Shown here: piece by piece, positions 11,980 to 22,311 of the stretch
How the letters are laid out: every line of letters begins with the position of its first letter
How positions within the stretch are numbered: the first letter of the stretch is position 1
DNA from: Novipirellula caenicola
Lineage (GTDB): Bacteria > Planctomycetota > Planctomycetia > Pirellulales > Pirellulaceae
Assembly (NCBI RefSeq): GCF_039545035.1
Contig: NZ_BAABRO010000008.1
Location: forward strand, 248,001 to 312,000
DNA length: 64,000 nt
Direction: 5' to 3'
The notes under the pieces: generated by a model
What the model was told of the DNA's origin: nothing
The model's input: only the letters and a program-made list of their open reading frames with translations
The model's database searches: none
Made by a program: the position numbers and the translations under genes

Positions 11980-12677
11980 TGTTTGCCTATCGAGTTAGAG
12001 GTTTGAAGCGTGGGGAAAGGGGACTCGCCTGTCGGTGGTGTCAATAATTGTGTTCGTCGCGACTCGACCAACGTGGACGCTTGCGAGAGCCATCGGCCAA
12101 CTTGCGGGGGTAAAGCCGCAAGTCCAACACGGCTCATCACTTGATTCAGCCGAAACAAGAGTTTGTCATTGTCGAGGTAGTCGTACAAGAACCGCAATTC
12201 GATAAATCGATCGATCGCCGATGCCAATTGTTCGGTGGGTTTGCCAGTGATTTTGTTGACACAGGCCTGGATTTTCTCGGACGACAGATCGCTTAGCAAG
12301 CCATAGTAGCGGTCAACGATGGTGGGATCGTCACGAATCCAAAAGGAATCAAGCAGAATTTCAATCAAAATATGGCCGACAAACGTCGGCCGAAATCCGG
12401 CGTCGCCCGGTAGCAGATCGCGTAGTTGGATCGCCAGCGTCATGTTGGTTTCGACAAACGCTTGGGTCGCGTGAAACCATTGGTCATCGTCGACATGCTG
12501 AACGATCCCCCGCGCAACGTCGCGGACATCGGGATCCTCGTCTGCGGTCCACAACATGGCATGCCGCCGCCGTGCCCGAATCTTGCGATCCACCACACTC
12601 AACCAATCTGGAACCGCCGTCCCGGCTGCCTTCAGTGGCTGGTCAAAGTAGGGCAATGCGTGGCTAAGGAAATTCAT
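11976..12677 (-). CDS. AcpH-like protein (acyl carrier protein phosphodiesterase family)
   Basis: This 233-residue protein begins MNFLSHALPYFDQP and continues with AVPDWLSVVDRKIRARR, which resembles the N-terminal His/Asp region of the ACP phosphodiesterase (AcpH/YajB) family. That family has an HD-like helical fold and removes phosphopantetheine from acyl carrier protein. A second His/Asp-rich segment, GIVQHVDDDQWFHATQAFVE, and FVGHILIEILLDSFWI support the assignment. The last ~35 residues look disordered. Activity on ACP is inferred from weak similarity only. It overlaps the epimerase gene by 4 bp. Confidence 0.65.
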   Translation of the reverse strand: MNFLSHALPYFDQPLKAAGTAVPDWLSVVDRKIRARRRHAMLWTADEDPDVRDVARGIVQHVDDDQWFHATQAFVETNMTLAIQLRDLLPGDAGFRPTFVGHILIEILLDSFWIRDDPTIVDRYYGLLSDLSSEKIQACVNKITGKPTEQLASAIDRFIELRFLYDYLDNDKLLFRLNQVMSRVGLAALPPQVGRWLSQASTLVESRRTQLLTPPTGESPFPTLQTSNSIGKQ

Positions 12678-12851
12678 GCCGCGTAGCCTACCAAGAATTC
12701 AAGCGAGGTGGCAGGTCAGCGGAAAAGTCGCGGCAAATTCAGTGATTCTGAATTCGTTGCACGCATTCGGCGGGGGCGGGTTCGGTGGCCCCATTCCGCA
12801 GTTTGCCCATTCCGCAATTGGCCCTTTCGGCGATCCGTCCGTGCCGTCGGG

Positions 12852-14396
12852 TTAGGACCACATCGTTGCCGGGCGACCGAATTTTGCGGCAAGCGGTTCG
12901 ATGCCTTCGACGATCCATCGTTTGATCTTCGGGCTGACCAGGATCACCGTGCAAACGCTCGCGACCGCCACCACCGGTCCCAGCATCAGGCTGGCGGGCA
13001 GAAGACTGATCGAGATCAACGTCAAATCAAACTCGAATCCGCACCACGCCATCGCCATCCCGATTCCAATCATCACGGTGGCGTGCGCACACAGCGTCGC
13101 GATCACAGCGCCTTGCAACCCCAATATCGGCAACAACGTCGCATTGAGGATCAGATTCAGCGTCAAGCCGACGGCGATCGCGATGCCGACTAATCTGCCT
13201 CGCTCGGCTACCCACAAATAGTCTTGCCCGATCATCACGAGCGATGCCCAGATATAAAACACAAACGCCATCGGCATCAGCGCCAGCCCGTCTGCGTAGC
13301 GATTTTGCAGCAGATTGGCAAACAACCATGGAGCGATCCATAGCGTCGCTGCCGCACCGAGTGTAAAGACAATCGACAGCGCCGCGAGGACTTTGCGGAT
13401 TCGATCGACCACCGCTTCACGACGACCCGATTCCCAGTCGGCGGCAAGGTATGGCATCAGAACACCCGCAATCATGCTGGCCAAACTCATCAACAACACG
13501 GGAAAAATACGGCCACTGTGGTACTGCCCCACGGCGGCTTGTCCCATTTGTTCGCCTCCGCTGGTGAAGTGCAAAATCATGTAGCGATCGGACATCTCAA
13601 AAAGATTGCTCAATAAGTTCATCACCCACAACGCGATCGCATACGGCAGCAAACGTCGCCACATCGATGGAGCGTCAAAGCGAGTTTCGCTGCGTGGTAA
13701 TCCCCGCCATCCTTTGGCCAGCGTCCAACCACCAGGCAGAATCGCGATCAGTGACGCGGCGGCAAAACTGAGGATCAGTCCCGCTAATCCGCCGCCGCGG
13801 ATAAGCCATCCCACTCCGATCAATGTGAATGCAACACTCTGCACGAACTGCATCATCGATGCCACGCGAACTTGGCGAAGCGAGGAAACCAATTGATGAA
13901 CAAAGTTGAATGCGATGATCGAGATCACGCCGACGGCAACGCTGTACGTCAATTGGCTATTGTCGGACTCTAGAAAGATCAGCCATCCAAACCAATCCGG
14001 TGCCACAGTCAAACCGACCATAAAGATCCCCGTGCACGCGACAGTCGCGATCAGCAGTCGCCGCACCAGTGAACGTAGATGTCCCTGTTGCCGATACGTT
14101 TCCACATACCTTGGCAGCGATCCGGGCATACCAAACAACATCACCGGCGTTGCCATCGTGATGAAATCGAATGCCATTGCCCATTGGCCGACGACAGCAT
14201 CGTCCATCAATCGGCAGAACCAGATACTTCGGAGAAATCCGAGTGACCGCTGAATGATCGTCATCGCTAGCACGACCAACATTCCAATCGCAAGCGAATC
14301 GGCTGCAAAGCTAGCGGGAGTTTCGGGCTTGGTCGATGTCACAGCTTGTGGATCGTTCAATGGGGGAAGCGTCGACGTTGGGCAGAAGGATCTCAT
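12852..14396 (-). CDS. Polysaccharide/lipid-linked oligosaccharide flippase (MATE/MVF superfamily)
   Basis: This is a polytopic inner-membrane protein of about 514 residues, with roughly 12-14 hydrophobic segments (for example LAIGMLVVLAMTIIQ, LAGLILSFAAASLIAILPG and LILNATLLPILGLQGAVIAT). The domain order, with a conserved N-terminal GFLRSIWFCRLMDDAVVGQWAM-type segment, resembles Wzx-like polysaccharide export flippases. The frame is open to an ATG at 14468. I prefer ATG 14396 because AGGAA precedes it at good spacing and the additional N-terminal residues are Ser/Thr/Pro-rich. No glycosyltransferases are adjacent, so its substrate is unknown. Confidence 0.85.
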   Translation of the reverse strand: MRSFCPTSTLPPLNDPQAVTSTKPETPASFAADSLAIGMLVVLAMTIIQRSLGFLRSIWFCRLMDDAVVGQWAMAFDFITMATPVMLFGMPGSLPRYVETYRQQGHLRSLVRRLLIATVACTGIFMVGLTVAPDWFGWLIFLESDNSQLTYSVAVGVISIIAFNFVHQLVSSLRQVRVASMMQFVQSVAFTLIGVGWLIRGGGLAGLILSFAAASLIAILPGGWTLAKGWRGLPRSETRFDAPSMWRRLLPYAIALWVMNLLSNLFEMSDRYMILHFTSGGEQMGQAAVGQYHSGRIFPVLLMSLASMIAGVLMPYLAADWESGRREAVVDRIRKVLAALSIVFTLGAAATLWIAPWLFANLLQNRYADGLALMPMAFVFYIWASLVMIGQDYLWVAERGRLVGIAIAVGLTLNLILNATLLPILGLQGAVIATLCAHATVMIGIGMAMAWCGFEFDLTLISISLLPASLMLGPVVAVASVCTVILVSPKIKRWIVEGIEPLAAKFGRPATMWS

Positions 14397-14891
14397 GGTT
14401 GGTTCCTGCGTTGGTGTCGTCGCAGGCGAATGAGATGAGTTCGATGAAATGTGGGATGCAGGCAGCATGAACGCCCAGCGAACTTTCCCTCCAACTCGAG
14501 ATTGTCGTCAAATTTTGCCGGATGCAGCGGTGGTGCCGGTTGTAGTGTGTCGGAGTGATGTCACTTCTGCGTCGTGCGGGGAGGGCAACCAAGGGGAGTC
14601 TGGTTTCCTGGATTCGGAAAGCCGAAGGATTCCGTGGGGAAATCCCTCAGTTCGGGCGATCGATTTTGCCGCAGCTAGCGAGGGCGTCTGTCGGTGAGGT
14701 TTGCCGGGGCACGCGGCATTCCCCCGATGGTTCGGAGGGCGCGTCCCGAGTGAGGGGAAGCGGTTTTTCTTCGTCTTTATTGAGGATTTGGCAAAGGTGG
14801 AAGTCAGCGATTTTGTTTGGCTTTGCTCCGTTTCCTAACCTATGTTTCAACTCGCAGCGATCTTGTTCTCTCGACCTGACGGTTTCACCGC
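14397..14891. other. Intergenic region between divergent genes
   Basis: About 495 bp between the flippase gene (minus) and the HD-GYP/GGDEF gene (plus). It may include a 24-codon N-terminal extension of the flippase if its ATG at 14468 is used. It must hold promoters for both genes, but I see no clear operator, RNA gene or credible small gene. Confidence 0.6.
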
Positions 14892-17129
14892 ATGAACCAG
14901 CCCCTCTCTGTATCTGCATCTGTTGACCCTGCCGCGGCTCCGGTGACGGCAGTCGAGCCATTGGATTTGGCCAGCAAGAATCAACAGCTCGAACAGCTGC
15001 TTGCCAGTTTGCAGGAGGCATCGCCGATCAGTGACGAGCGGCGTGTGTCGCCGTCGATCGAGGACAAGTTCGAGAGCCAATTGGCGATGGTCCGGCTGGG
15101 GATCGCTAGTTCATTATTCTTTTCGCTGCGGGCGAAACATGTCGCCACCGCGGCGCATTCGCTGCGAGTCGCGTTGTCGTGTTTGGCATGGGCCCACCGC
15201 TTGGGACTCGATGACTCGCTACGAGACCGTATCGAAGTGGCTGCACTGCTGCATGATCTGGGCAAAATTGGCATTCCCGATCGCGTGCTGCGAAAACCTG
15301 GCAAGTTGACAGTCGAAGAACAATTGACGATGGATTGTTGCCCGCGTTTGGGGGTCGAGATCTTACGCGGCTGCACCCACGACAACGAATTGCTTGACAT
15401 CGTGTTGCATGCCAATACGTGGTTTGACGGTCGGCGTCATGATGACGGTCTACGCGGTGACGCGTTGCCGCTCGGATCACGCATGTTGGCGATCGCAGAT
15501 GCATTCGATGCGATGACGACCGATCACGTTTATCGCAGTGCGCTCAGCCGCGAACGCGCGATCCAAGAATTGGCCAAAGCCAGTGGCACCCAATTTGATC
15601 CCGAATTGGTGCTTGATTTCAGCAACATGCTCGAAGACCGGCCCGAACTACTACAAGGCGTGGTGGTGGATCGTTGGCTCAAGCAACTACAAAACGACTC
15701 GGAGTTATCCATTTGGAATTCCGGTTCCAACCACAAGCATGCGGGAGTCGTCACCGCGGCAGGCCAAGACGAACTGTTTTTGAATTCACTCGTCGGCAGA
15801 CTCAAAGACGGAGTGGTGTTTACTGACAGCGAAGGGACGATCACCCGTTGGAATGATGCCATGCAGCATCTGACGGGAATCTCCTGTGACGCGATCCAAG
15901 GCAAACAGTGGAGCAACGAAATTGTTCGTTTGCGCGAGAGCGATTCGTCGCGTCAGCAAGGCGCCTGTATCGTCACGCAATGTCTTCGATCGTCGAGTTC
16001 CATCCAGCGAAAAATGGTCATCGAACAACCCGGCGGCATCTCGACGCCTGTGCATGTTCATGTGGCGCCGGTGACCGGGACCGAGCCGGGGTGTTTGGGA
16101 ACGGTGATCGTAATTCGCGATGTCTCAAACGAAGCCGACATGCTCGAAAAGCTTGATTCGCTTCACCAACAAGTCACTCGTGATCCTTTGACCGGGATTG
16201 CCAATCGAGCCTATTTCGACGAACAACTCGCGTCATTGACGTCGCGGGCCAAGGCGGGCGGTCCAACATTCAGTTTGATCATCTGTGACATTGATCACTT
16301 CAAACGAGTCAACGACGTGCATGGCCATCCGGCAGGCGATGAAGCGTTAATCCGTTTCGCCGAGATTTTGGAAAGTCATTCACGTGATGGCGATTTGGTG
16401 GCCCGTTATGGTGGCGAAGAATTTTTGTTGATCGCGAATAATTGTGACAACGCGACCACCACCAAACGTGCCGAAGTGATTCGCGCGGCGCTCGAGCAGA
16501 CGCCGCTGCCAAGTCTTGGCAACGAAGCAGTCACCGCTAGTTTTGGCGTGACGGAATATCAGGCAGGCGATACCGCCGAAACGATCTTGGCGCGATCCGA
16601 TCGGGCGCTTTTGAAAGCCAAGGACAATGGACGCAATCGAGTGATTCAGCTTGGTTCGGGTAACCGAGCCGACGAGTCGCCGGAAACGACCAAGCGGGGT
16701 TGGTTCGCGTGGTTCGATACCAGTGAGCTTGAGAAGAACAGCGAGTTCGACATTCTGACGCCGGTTCCAACCGCGTTGGCCATCGAAAAGCTTCGCGGCT
16801 TTATCGCCGATCACGATGCCGAAGTGATTCATGTCACCGAAAATCAAGTTTCGATCAAAGTCAATGCGGTCTGTACCACCGGGGGCCGGCGACGAGTTGA
16901 TCATCAGATGGTGCTGAATGCCCAGCTGACCCTCAGCGAACAAAAACGAAGCGATTCGGTGATCCCTGCGGTGCGAAATTGGGGCGGAACAAAGGTCCAC
17001 GTGACGATCCGGCCTATCCGGAATCGTGACCGCCGTAACCGAGCACTGAAACCGTGTATCGTCCAGCTCGTTTCGAGCTTGAAAAGCTATTTGATGGGCG
17101 AAATCGTTTCAGATCCCGATGGATCGTAA
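14892..17129 (+). CDS. HD-GYP/PAS/GGDEF signalling protein (putative diguanylate cyclase)
   Basis: This is a 745-residue cytoplasmic signalling protein with no membrane segment. Residues about 85-250 form an HD-GYP-like domain with HDLGKIGIPD at 121-130. However, the usual HHE motif reads HAN (173-175) and the GYP segment reads RHD, so phosphodiesterase metal ligands are partly lost. A PAS domain occupies about 295-420. A GGDEF domain follows with DPLTGIANRAYFDE, a catalytic GGEEF at about residue 510, and an allosteric I-site RDGD exactly five residues before it. That supports active, product-inhibited c-di-GMP synthesis. The last ~120 residues are an unrecognised basic domain. It stands alone between two intergenic regions. 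It is probably a cyclase whose HD domain is regulatory. Confidence 0.92.
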   Translation: MNQPLSVSASVDPAAAPVTAVEPLDLASKNQQLEQLLASLQEASPISDERRVSPSIEDKFESQLAMVRLGIASSLFFSLRAKHVATAAHSLRVALSCLAWAHRLGLDDSLRDRIEVAALLHDLGKIGIPDRVLRKPGKLTVEEQLTMDCCPRLGVEILRGCTHDNELLDIVLHANTWFDGRRHDDGLRGDALPLGSRMLAIADAFDAMTTDHVYRSALSRERAIQELAKASGTQFDPELVLDFSNMLEDRPELLQGVVVDRWLKQLQNDSELSIWNSGSNHKHAGVVTAAGQDELFLNSLVGRLKDGVVFTDSEGTITRWNDAMQHLTGISCDAIQGKQWSNEIVRLRESDSSRQQGACIVTQCLRSSSSIQRKMVIEQPGGISTPVHVHVAPVTGTEPGCLGTVIVIRDVSNEADMLEKLDSLHQQVTRDPLTGIANRAYFDEQLASLTSRAKAGGPTFSLIICDIDHFKRVNDVHGHPAGDEALIRFAEILESHSRDGDLVARYGGEEFLLIANNCDNATTTKRAEVIRAALEQTPLPSLGNEAVTASFGVTEYQAGDTAETILARSDRALLKAKDNGRNRVIQLGSGNRADESPETTKRGWFAWFDTSELEKNSEFDILTPVPTALAIEKLRGFIADHDAEVIHVTENQVSIKVNAVCTTGGRRRVDHQMVLNAQLTLSEQKRSDSVIPAVRNWGGTKVHVTIRPIRNRDRRNRALKPCIVQLVSSLKSYLMGEIVSDPDGS

Positions 17130-17247
17130 TTCGCTGCGTTTCGGTTTATCGAATCAAGGGGTTATTTCCCTCACTTGGCTCGGGCGTTATCGTTTCAGGG
17201 TAGCGAGAAGTCTATTATTTCGACCCTAAAACGGAGCAAATTTGGCC

Positions 17248-17871
17248 ATGGCTTACACATTGCCTGCACTGCCTTACGCGTACGATGCACTGACGCCTCA
17301 TATCGACGCGAAGACGATGGAAATCCATCACACCAAGCATCACCAGGCCTACATCACGAAGGTGAACGATGCGATCGCGGGTACCGATTTGGAAAGCAAG
17401 TCGATCGAAGATTTGATTTCGGATCTCTCCGCTGTTCCCGAGGCCAAGCGGGGCGCGGTTCGCAACAACGGTGGCGGACACGCAAATCACTCGTTGTTCT
17501 GGACCGTGATGGGACCAAACAAGGGTGGCAACCCGTCGGGCGATTTGGCCACGGCGATCGACAAGGCCTTCGGTTCGTTCGATGCAATGAAAGAACAGTT
17601 CGGCAACGCGGCAGCAACGCGTTTCGGTAGCGGATGGGCTTGGCTTTACGTCGAAGGTGGCGAGCTAAAGATCGGCAGCACCGCGAACCAAGACAACCCG
17701 TTGATGGGCCAATCGGTTGCCGGAATCGGCGGCACGCCCATCCTTGGATTGGACGTTTGGGAGCATGCATATTACCTGAACTACCAAAACCGTCGCCCCG
17801 ACTACATTTCCGCATTCTGGAACGTTGTCGATTGGGACGCCGTTGCCGATCGTTACGCTGCTGCAAAGTAA
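17248..17871 (+). CDS. sodA: Superoxide dismutase, Mn-type signature
   Basis: Converts superoxide to oxygen and hydrogen peroxide in the cytoplasm. It has 207 residues and no signal peptide. Metal ligands are the first His of MEIHHTKHH (residue 27), His in [13 protein letters not shown], and Asp and His in LDVWEHAYY. The GGGHANH segment and the [11 protein letters not shown] segment, with Gln before Asp, are those of manganese or cambialistic enzymes rather than Fe enzymes. ATG 17248 is preceded by GGAG at 17233-17236; a TTG two codons earlier (17242) is in frame but less likely. It is a single-gene unit convergent with rpsA. Confidence 0.96.
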   Translation: MAYTLPALPYAYDALTPHIDAKTMEIHHTKHHQAYITKVNDAIAGTDLESKSIEDLISDLSAVPEAKRGAVRNNGGGHANHSLFWTVMGPNKGGNPSGDLATAIDKAFGSFDAMKEQFGNAAATRFGSGWAWLYVEGGELKIGSTANQDNPLMGQSVAGIGGTPILGLDVWEHAYYLNYQNRRPDYISAFWNVVDWDAVADRYAAAK

Positions 17872-17898
17872 ATAGACGTTACGAAACGTTTGGTTTCG

Positions 17899-18003
17899 AG
17901 TCCCTCGGTTGCTCGCTTTGAAGTTGTGCGTTCTTCACAACCCAAAGCGTAAGCGAGGGAATCTCGATCATGACTCGGTCCCTCGCTCACGCGTCGGATT
18001 ATG
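17899..18003. repeat. Long palindromic repeat between sodA and rpsA (CACAACCC...GAGGGA family)
   Basis: The left arm at 17936-17960 (CACAACCC, AAAGCGTAAGCGAGGGA) pairs with the right arm at 17979-18003 (TCCCTCGCTCACGCG, TCGGATTATG). A second partial arm at 17899-17928 can pair with the same left arm, giving alternative hairpins. Copies of this family recur at 31883-31950 and 61876-61943. Lying between convergent genes it could act as a bidirectional terminator or a REP-like element; neither is shown. Confidence 0.85.
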
Positions 18004-18144
18004 ATTTGCTAGAGAAAATGCAGTAGCTCGGCTTCAAGGCTTACGCTTGGAGTGATGATTTCTCCGAACGAAACGAAAGGGCGTTGCCACCAAGTGGCAA
18101 CGTCTTTTTTCGTGTCAACTCCATTGAGAAATGGCGAGGGCGCA

Positions 18145-18176
18145 TAAAAAAACGGCGGACTCGAAAGTCCGCCGTT
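18145..18176 (-). terminator. Rho-independent terminator of rpsA
   Basis: Read on the minus strand, AACGGCGGACT, loop TTCG, AGTCCGCCGTT forms an 11-bp perfect stem followed by a run of T. It lies about 35 bp after the rpsA stop. Confidence 0.93.
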
Positions 18177-18208
18177 TGTCTTGTTGTTCACCGCAAGCGG
18201 TCGAGAGC

Positions 18209-20008
<1,800 letters not shown>

Positions 20009-20101
20009 GAAAATTGATACCAATTGAGCCTTGGACCTGCGGTGCGAGACATGCACCCGTCCAAAGTTCGGGGGGGGTTAGAGTGGTTAATTTGTCTCTT
20101 A

Positions 20102-20118
20102 GCTTGACACATCGTCAA
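20102..20118 (-). promoter_or_regulatory. Possible promoter/operator upstream of rpsA
   Basis: CTTGAC, ACATC, GTCAAG is a 6-bp inverted repeat about 95 bp upstream of the rpsA start. On the minus strand it supplies TTGACG, which with ACAAAT 17 bp later could be a sigma-70-like -35/-10 pair. The -10 match is poor, so this is tentative. Confidence 0.3.
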
Positions 20119-20230
20119 GCGCCTAGTCGCGTAACCTAACAAAGCGACAAAAACGTCACAACAGCTTTACCCGTAGTTTCACGATGAAAAATGCTGATCC
20201 GTTGCCATTTTGGCTTCCCCACGGTATCAA

Positions 20231-20274
20231 ATGGCCTGTTCAAAGCATCGAGATGGCCTGCTGAAAGCATCGAG
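20231..20274 (+). repeat. Two tandem 22-bp direct repeats upstream of rpiB
   Basis: ATGGCCTG, TT, CAAAGCATCGAG at 20231-20252 is followed without gap by ATGGCCTG, CT, GAAAGCATCGAG at 20253-20274, differing at two positions. The pair ends 35 bp before the rpiB ATG, within the rpsA-rpiB divergent region. It may be a regulator-binding site or a slippage duplication. Confidence 0.7.
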
Positions 20275-20309
20275 AATGCTCGTTTCGAGATCGTCAATTC
20301 TGAAATCAA

Positions 20310-20777
20310 ATGACTGAATCACTCCCTCTGCGAGTCGCCATTGGTGGCGATCACGCTGGTTTTCCCCTGAAAAAGATGATCGTCGAGCGTTTTGGCGACC
20401 AGGTCACCGCGTTGATCGATTGTGGCACCAACAGCGAAGCGAGCTGTGATTACCCCGATTTCGCGATCGCCGTGGCCAAAGAAATCCTCGCCGGCCGAGC
20501 CGACAAAGGGATCATGGTCTGTGGCAGCGGAGTGGGCGTCAGCGTCGCAGCCAACAAGATTCACGGAATTCGAGCGTCGATCTGCCACGATACCTACTCG
20601 GCCCACCAAGGCGTCGAGCACGATGATATGAACGTGCTCTGTATCGGCGGCCGGATCATTGGCTCGGAATTGGCCTTCGAGATCGTCCAGGCGTTCCTGG
20701 CCGCTCAATACGAGCCCGAAGATCGACACGCTCGACGCTTGGCCAAAGTCTTAAAAATCGAAAAAGAAGGTATCTAG
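20310..20777 (+). CDS. rpiB: Ribose-5-phosphate isomerase B
   Basis: RpiB interconverts ribose 5-phosphate and ribulose 5-phosphate in the pentose phosphate pathway. It has 155 residues, normal for the LacAB/RpiB family. The N-terminal VAIGGDHAGFPLKK carries the phosphate-binding Asp/His. The active-site loop is IMVCGSGVGVSVAANK with the catalytic Cys, and CHDTYSAHQGVEHDDMNVLCIGGR gives the remaining conserved residues. It is divergent from rpsA and monocistronic. Two tandem 22-bp repeats lie just upstream. Confidence 0.96.
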   Translation: MTESLPLRVAIGGDHAGFPLKKMIVERFGDQVTALIDCGTNSEASCDYPDFAIAVAKEILAGRADKGIMVCGSGVGVSVAANKIHGIRASICHDTYSAHQGVEHDDMNVLCIGGRIIGSELAFEIVQAFLAAQYEPEDRHARRLAKVLKIEKEGI

Positions 20778-20801
20778 TACCGGTCGGCAGCCCTTTTTTC
20801 G

Positions 20802-20874
20802 GGTAGCTACCTTCGCCAGAAGGTGGTGGATCATACGCGACGGCAGCTATCGGCCGTCTGGCGAGCGTAGCTGC
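20802..20874. repeat. Inverted repeat, GTAGCTACCTTCGCCAGAAGG family
   Basis: The left arm GTAGCTACCTTCGCCAGA (20803-20820) is repeated inverted as TCTGGCGAGCGTAGCTGC at 20857-20874. A related pair lies at 36962-37034. The two-arm structure lies downstream of rpiB and of the convergent galE, so it may mark the end of both transcripts. Confidence 0.75.
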
Positions 20875-21005
20875 AGAACGCAAATTCCATGCTGCAGAAC
20901 GCAGACTTTGTCATTTGCTAGCAGCAAACGCTTCGCAGCCTTCGCCCACGCGGCTAGCGGGATTTCACCCAACAATTCCTGCCTGCCGGCTTCGTCCGCG
21001 TGTTC

Positions 21006-21989
21006 TTATTTTTCGTACCCGTTTGGATGGGCTTGGTGCCATTTCCAAGCGGTTTCGACGATCGATTTGACGTCCATGTATTTGGGTTGCCAGCCGAGTT
21101 TTTCTTTGGCTAGGCGGGCGTCAGCGATCAGCTCCGAAGGGTCTCCGGTGCGGCGTGGTCCCATCTTTTCGGGAATCGGATGCCCCGTGACTTCACGACA
21201 TGCCTCGATGATCTCGCGAACACTCGTCCCACGACCGGTGCCCAAGTTCACACACAAACCTTTGCCAAGTTCGATTTTGTCGAGTGCTAGCAAATGTGCG
21301 GCCCCGAGATCGTCAACGTGGATGTAGTCACGCACACAGGTGCCATCGGCGGTCGCATAATCGTCGCCAAAAATGGTGATCGCATCGCGTTGTCCCAAGG
21401 CGACCTGTAGCACGATTGGAATCAGGTGGGTTTCCGGATCGTGATCCTCACCGATCGAACCGTCGGGACGTGCTCCGGCGGCATTGAAGTAGCGAAGTGC
21501 CGCATAGCCGAAGCCGTACGCTGCCGCATAATCCGCCAACGCATGTTCGAACACCATTTTGGTGAATCCATAGGGATTGATCGGATTCTGAGGCGTCGTT
21601 TCCGGGATCGGGACGGTGTCGGGTTCTCCGTACGTCGCGGTGGTGCTGCTGAACACAATTTTCTTCACATCGGCTTCACGCATGGCATCGAGCAGTTCGA
21701 CCGCGTCGATCACATTGTTGCGGTAGTAGAGTGCCGGATCGTTGACCGATTCGTTGACCAACGCGAAGGCGGCAAAGTGCATCACCGCGTCGATTTTTTT
21801 CTCGCGAAGCGTCTGCACGACTTTGGTTCGGTCGGACAATTCTCCTTGGACCAACATGCCCTCGGGGACCGAGGCGGCGTGGCCTCGCGAGAGATTGTCA
21901 TACACGGTGACCGTGTGACCGGCATCTAGCAGCAACCGCACCGCGTGAGAACCGATATATCCCGCGCCACCTACCACCATAACATTCAT
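21006..21989 (-). CDS. galE: UDP-glucose 4-epimerase
   Basis: GalE interconverts UDP-glucose and UDP-galactose using tightly bound NAD. It has 327 residues, normal for the family. The Rossmann motif VVGGAGYIGSHAV is at about residues 5-17. The catalytic Ser/Thr segment SSTTATYGEP is at about 114-123, and Tyr140 and Lys144 lie in NPYGFTK. The sugar-binding region LRYFNAAGARPDG is present. ATG 21989 gives MNVMVVGGAG; the longer frame to 22070 adds residues without family similarity. It probably supplies UDP-galactose for surface polysaccharide. Confidence 0.95.
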   Translation of the reverse strand: MNVMVVGGAGYIGSHAVRLLLDAGHTVTVYDNLSRGHAASVPEGMLVQGELSDRTKVVQTLREKKIDAVMHFAAFALVNESVNDPALYYRNNVIDAVELLDAMREADVKKIVFSSTTATYGEPDTVPIPETTPQNPINPYGFTKMVFEHALADYAAAYGFGYAALRYFNAAGARPDGSIGEDHDPETHLIPIVLQVALGQRDAITIFGDDYATADGTCVRDYIHVDDLGAAHLLALDKIELGKGLCVNLGTGRGTSVREIIEACREVTGHPIPEKMGPRRTGDPSELIADARLAKEKLGWQPKYMDVKSIVETAWKWHQAHPNGYEK

Positions 21990-22158
21990 GGCAATCGTAC
22001 TTTCTAAAACAGTTGGAATGGTCGGACGTACAGCAAGGCAAATTCGAGCAAGATTACCAGCGGTGTCCAAGAGCGACCGTGTCGTGTGTCGAATCAGGAT
22101 AAGGGTAATTTGTAGATTCTGCCAATGCCATAGCTGTGGGAGAGGCTTCGATAGGTGG

Positions 22159-22177
22159 GATAGGCTTCCAGCCTGTC
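22159..22177. repeat. Small hairpin GATAGGCT-TCC-AGCCTGTC
   Basis: An 8-bp stem (one G-T wobble) with loop TCC lies in the gap between divergent galE and the xer gene. The gap is about 320 bp and shows no other feature apart from this. Confidence 0.55.
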
Positions 22178-22311
22178 ATCGGTCCATCCCGTCACCCAAA
22201 AATCGACTTTCACATTTCATTCGCAGAACCAGCCGGGCTGCCGGTCGTGAGCCCCGTCATGACGACAACCTAAAAGCCGATTTTTCGCCTAATCACCTTC
22301 GAGAGAATGCC

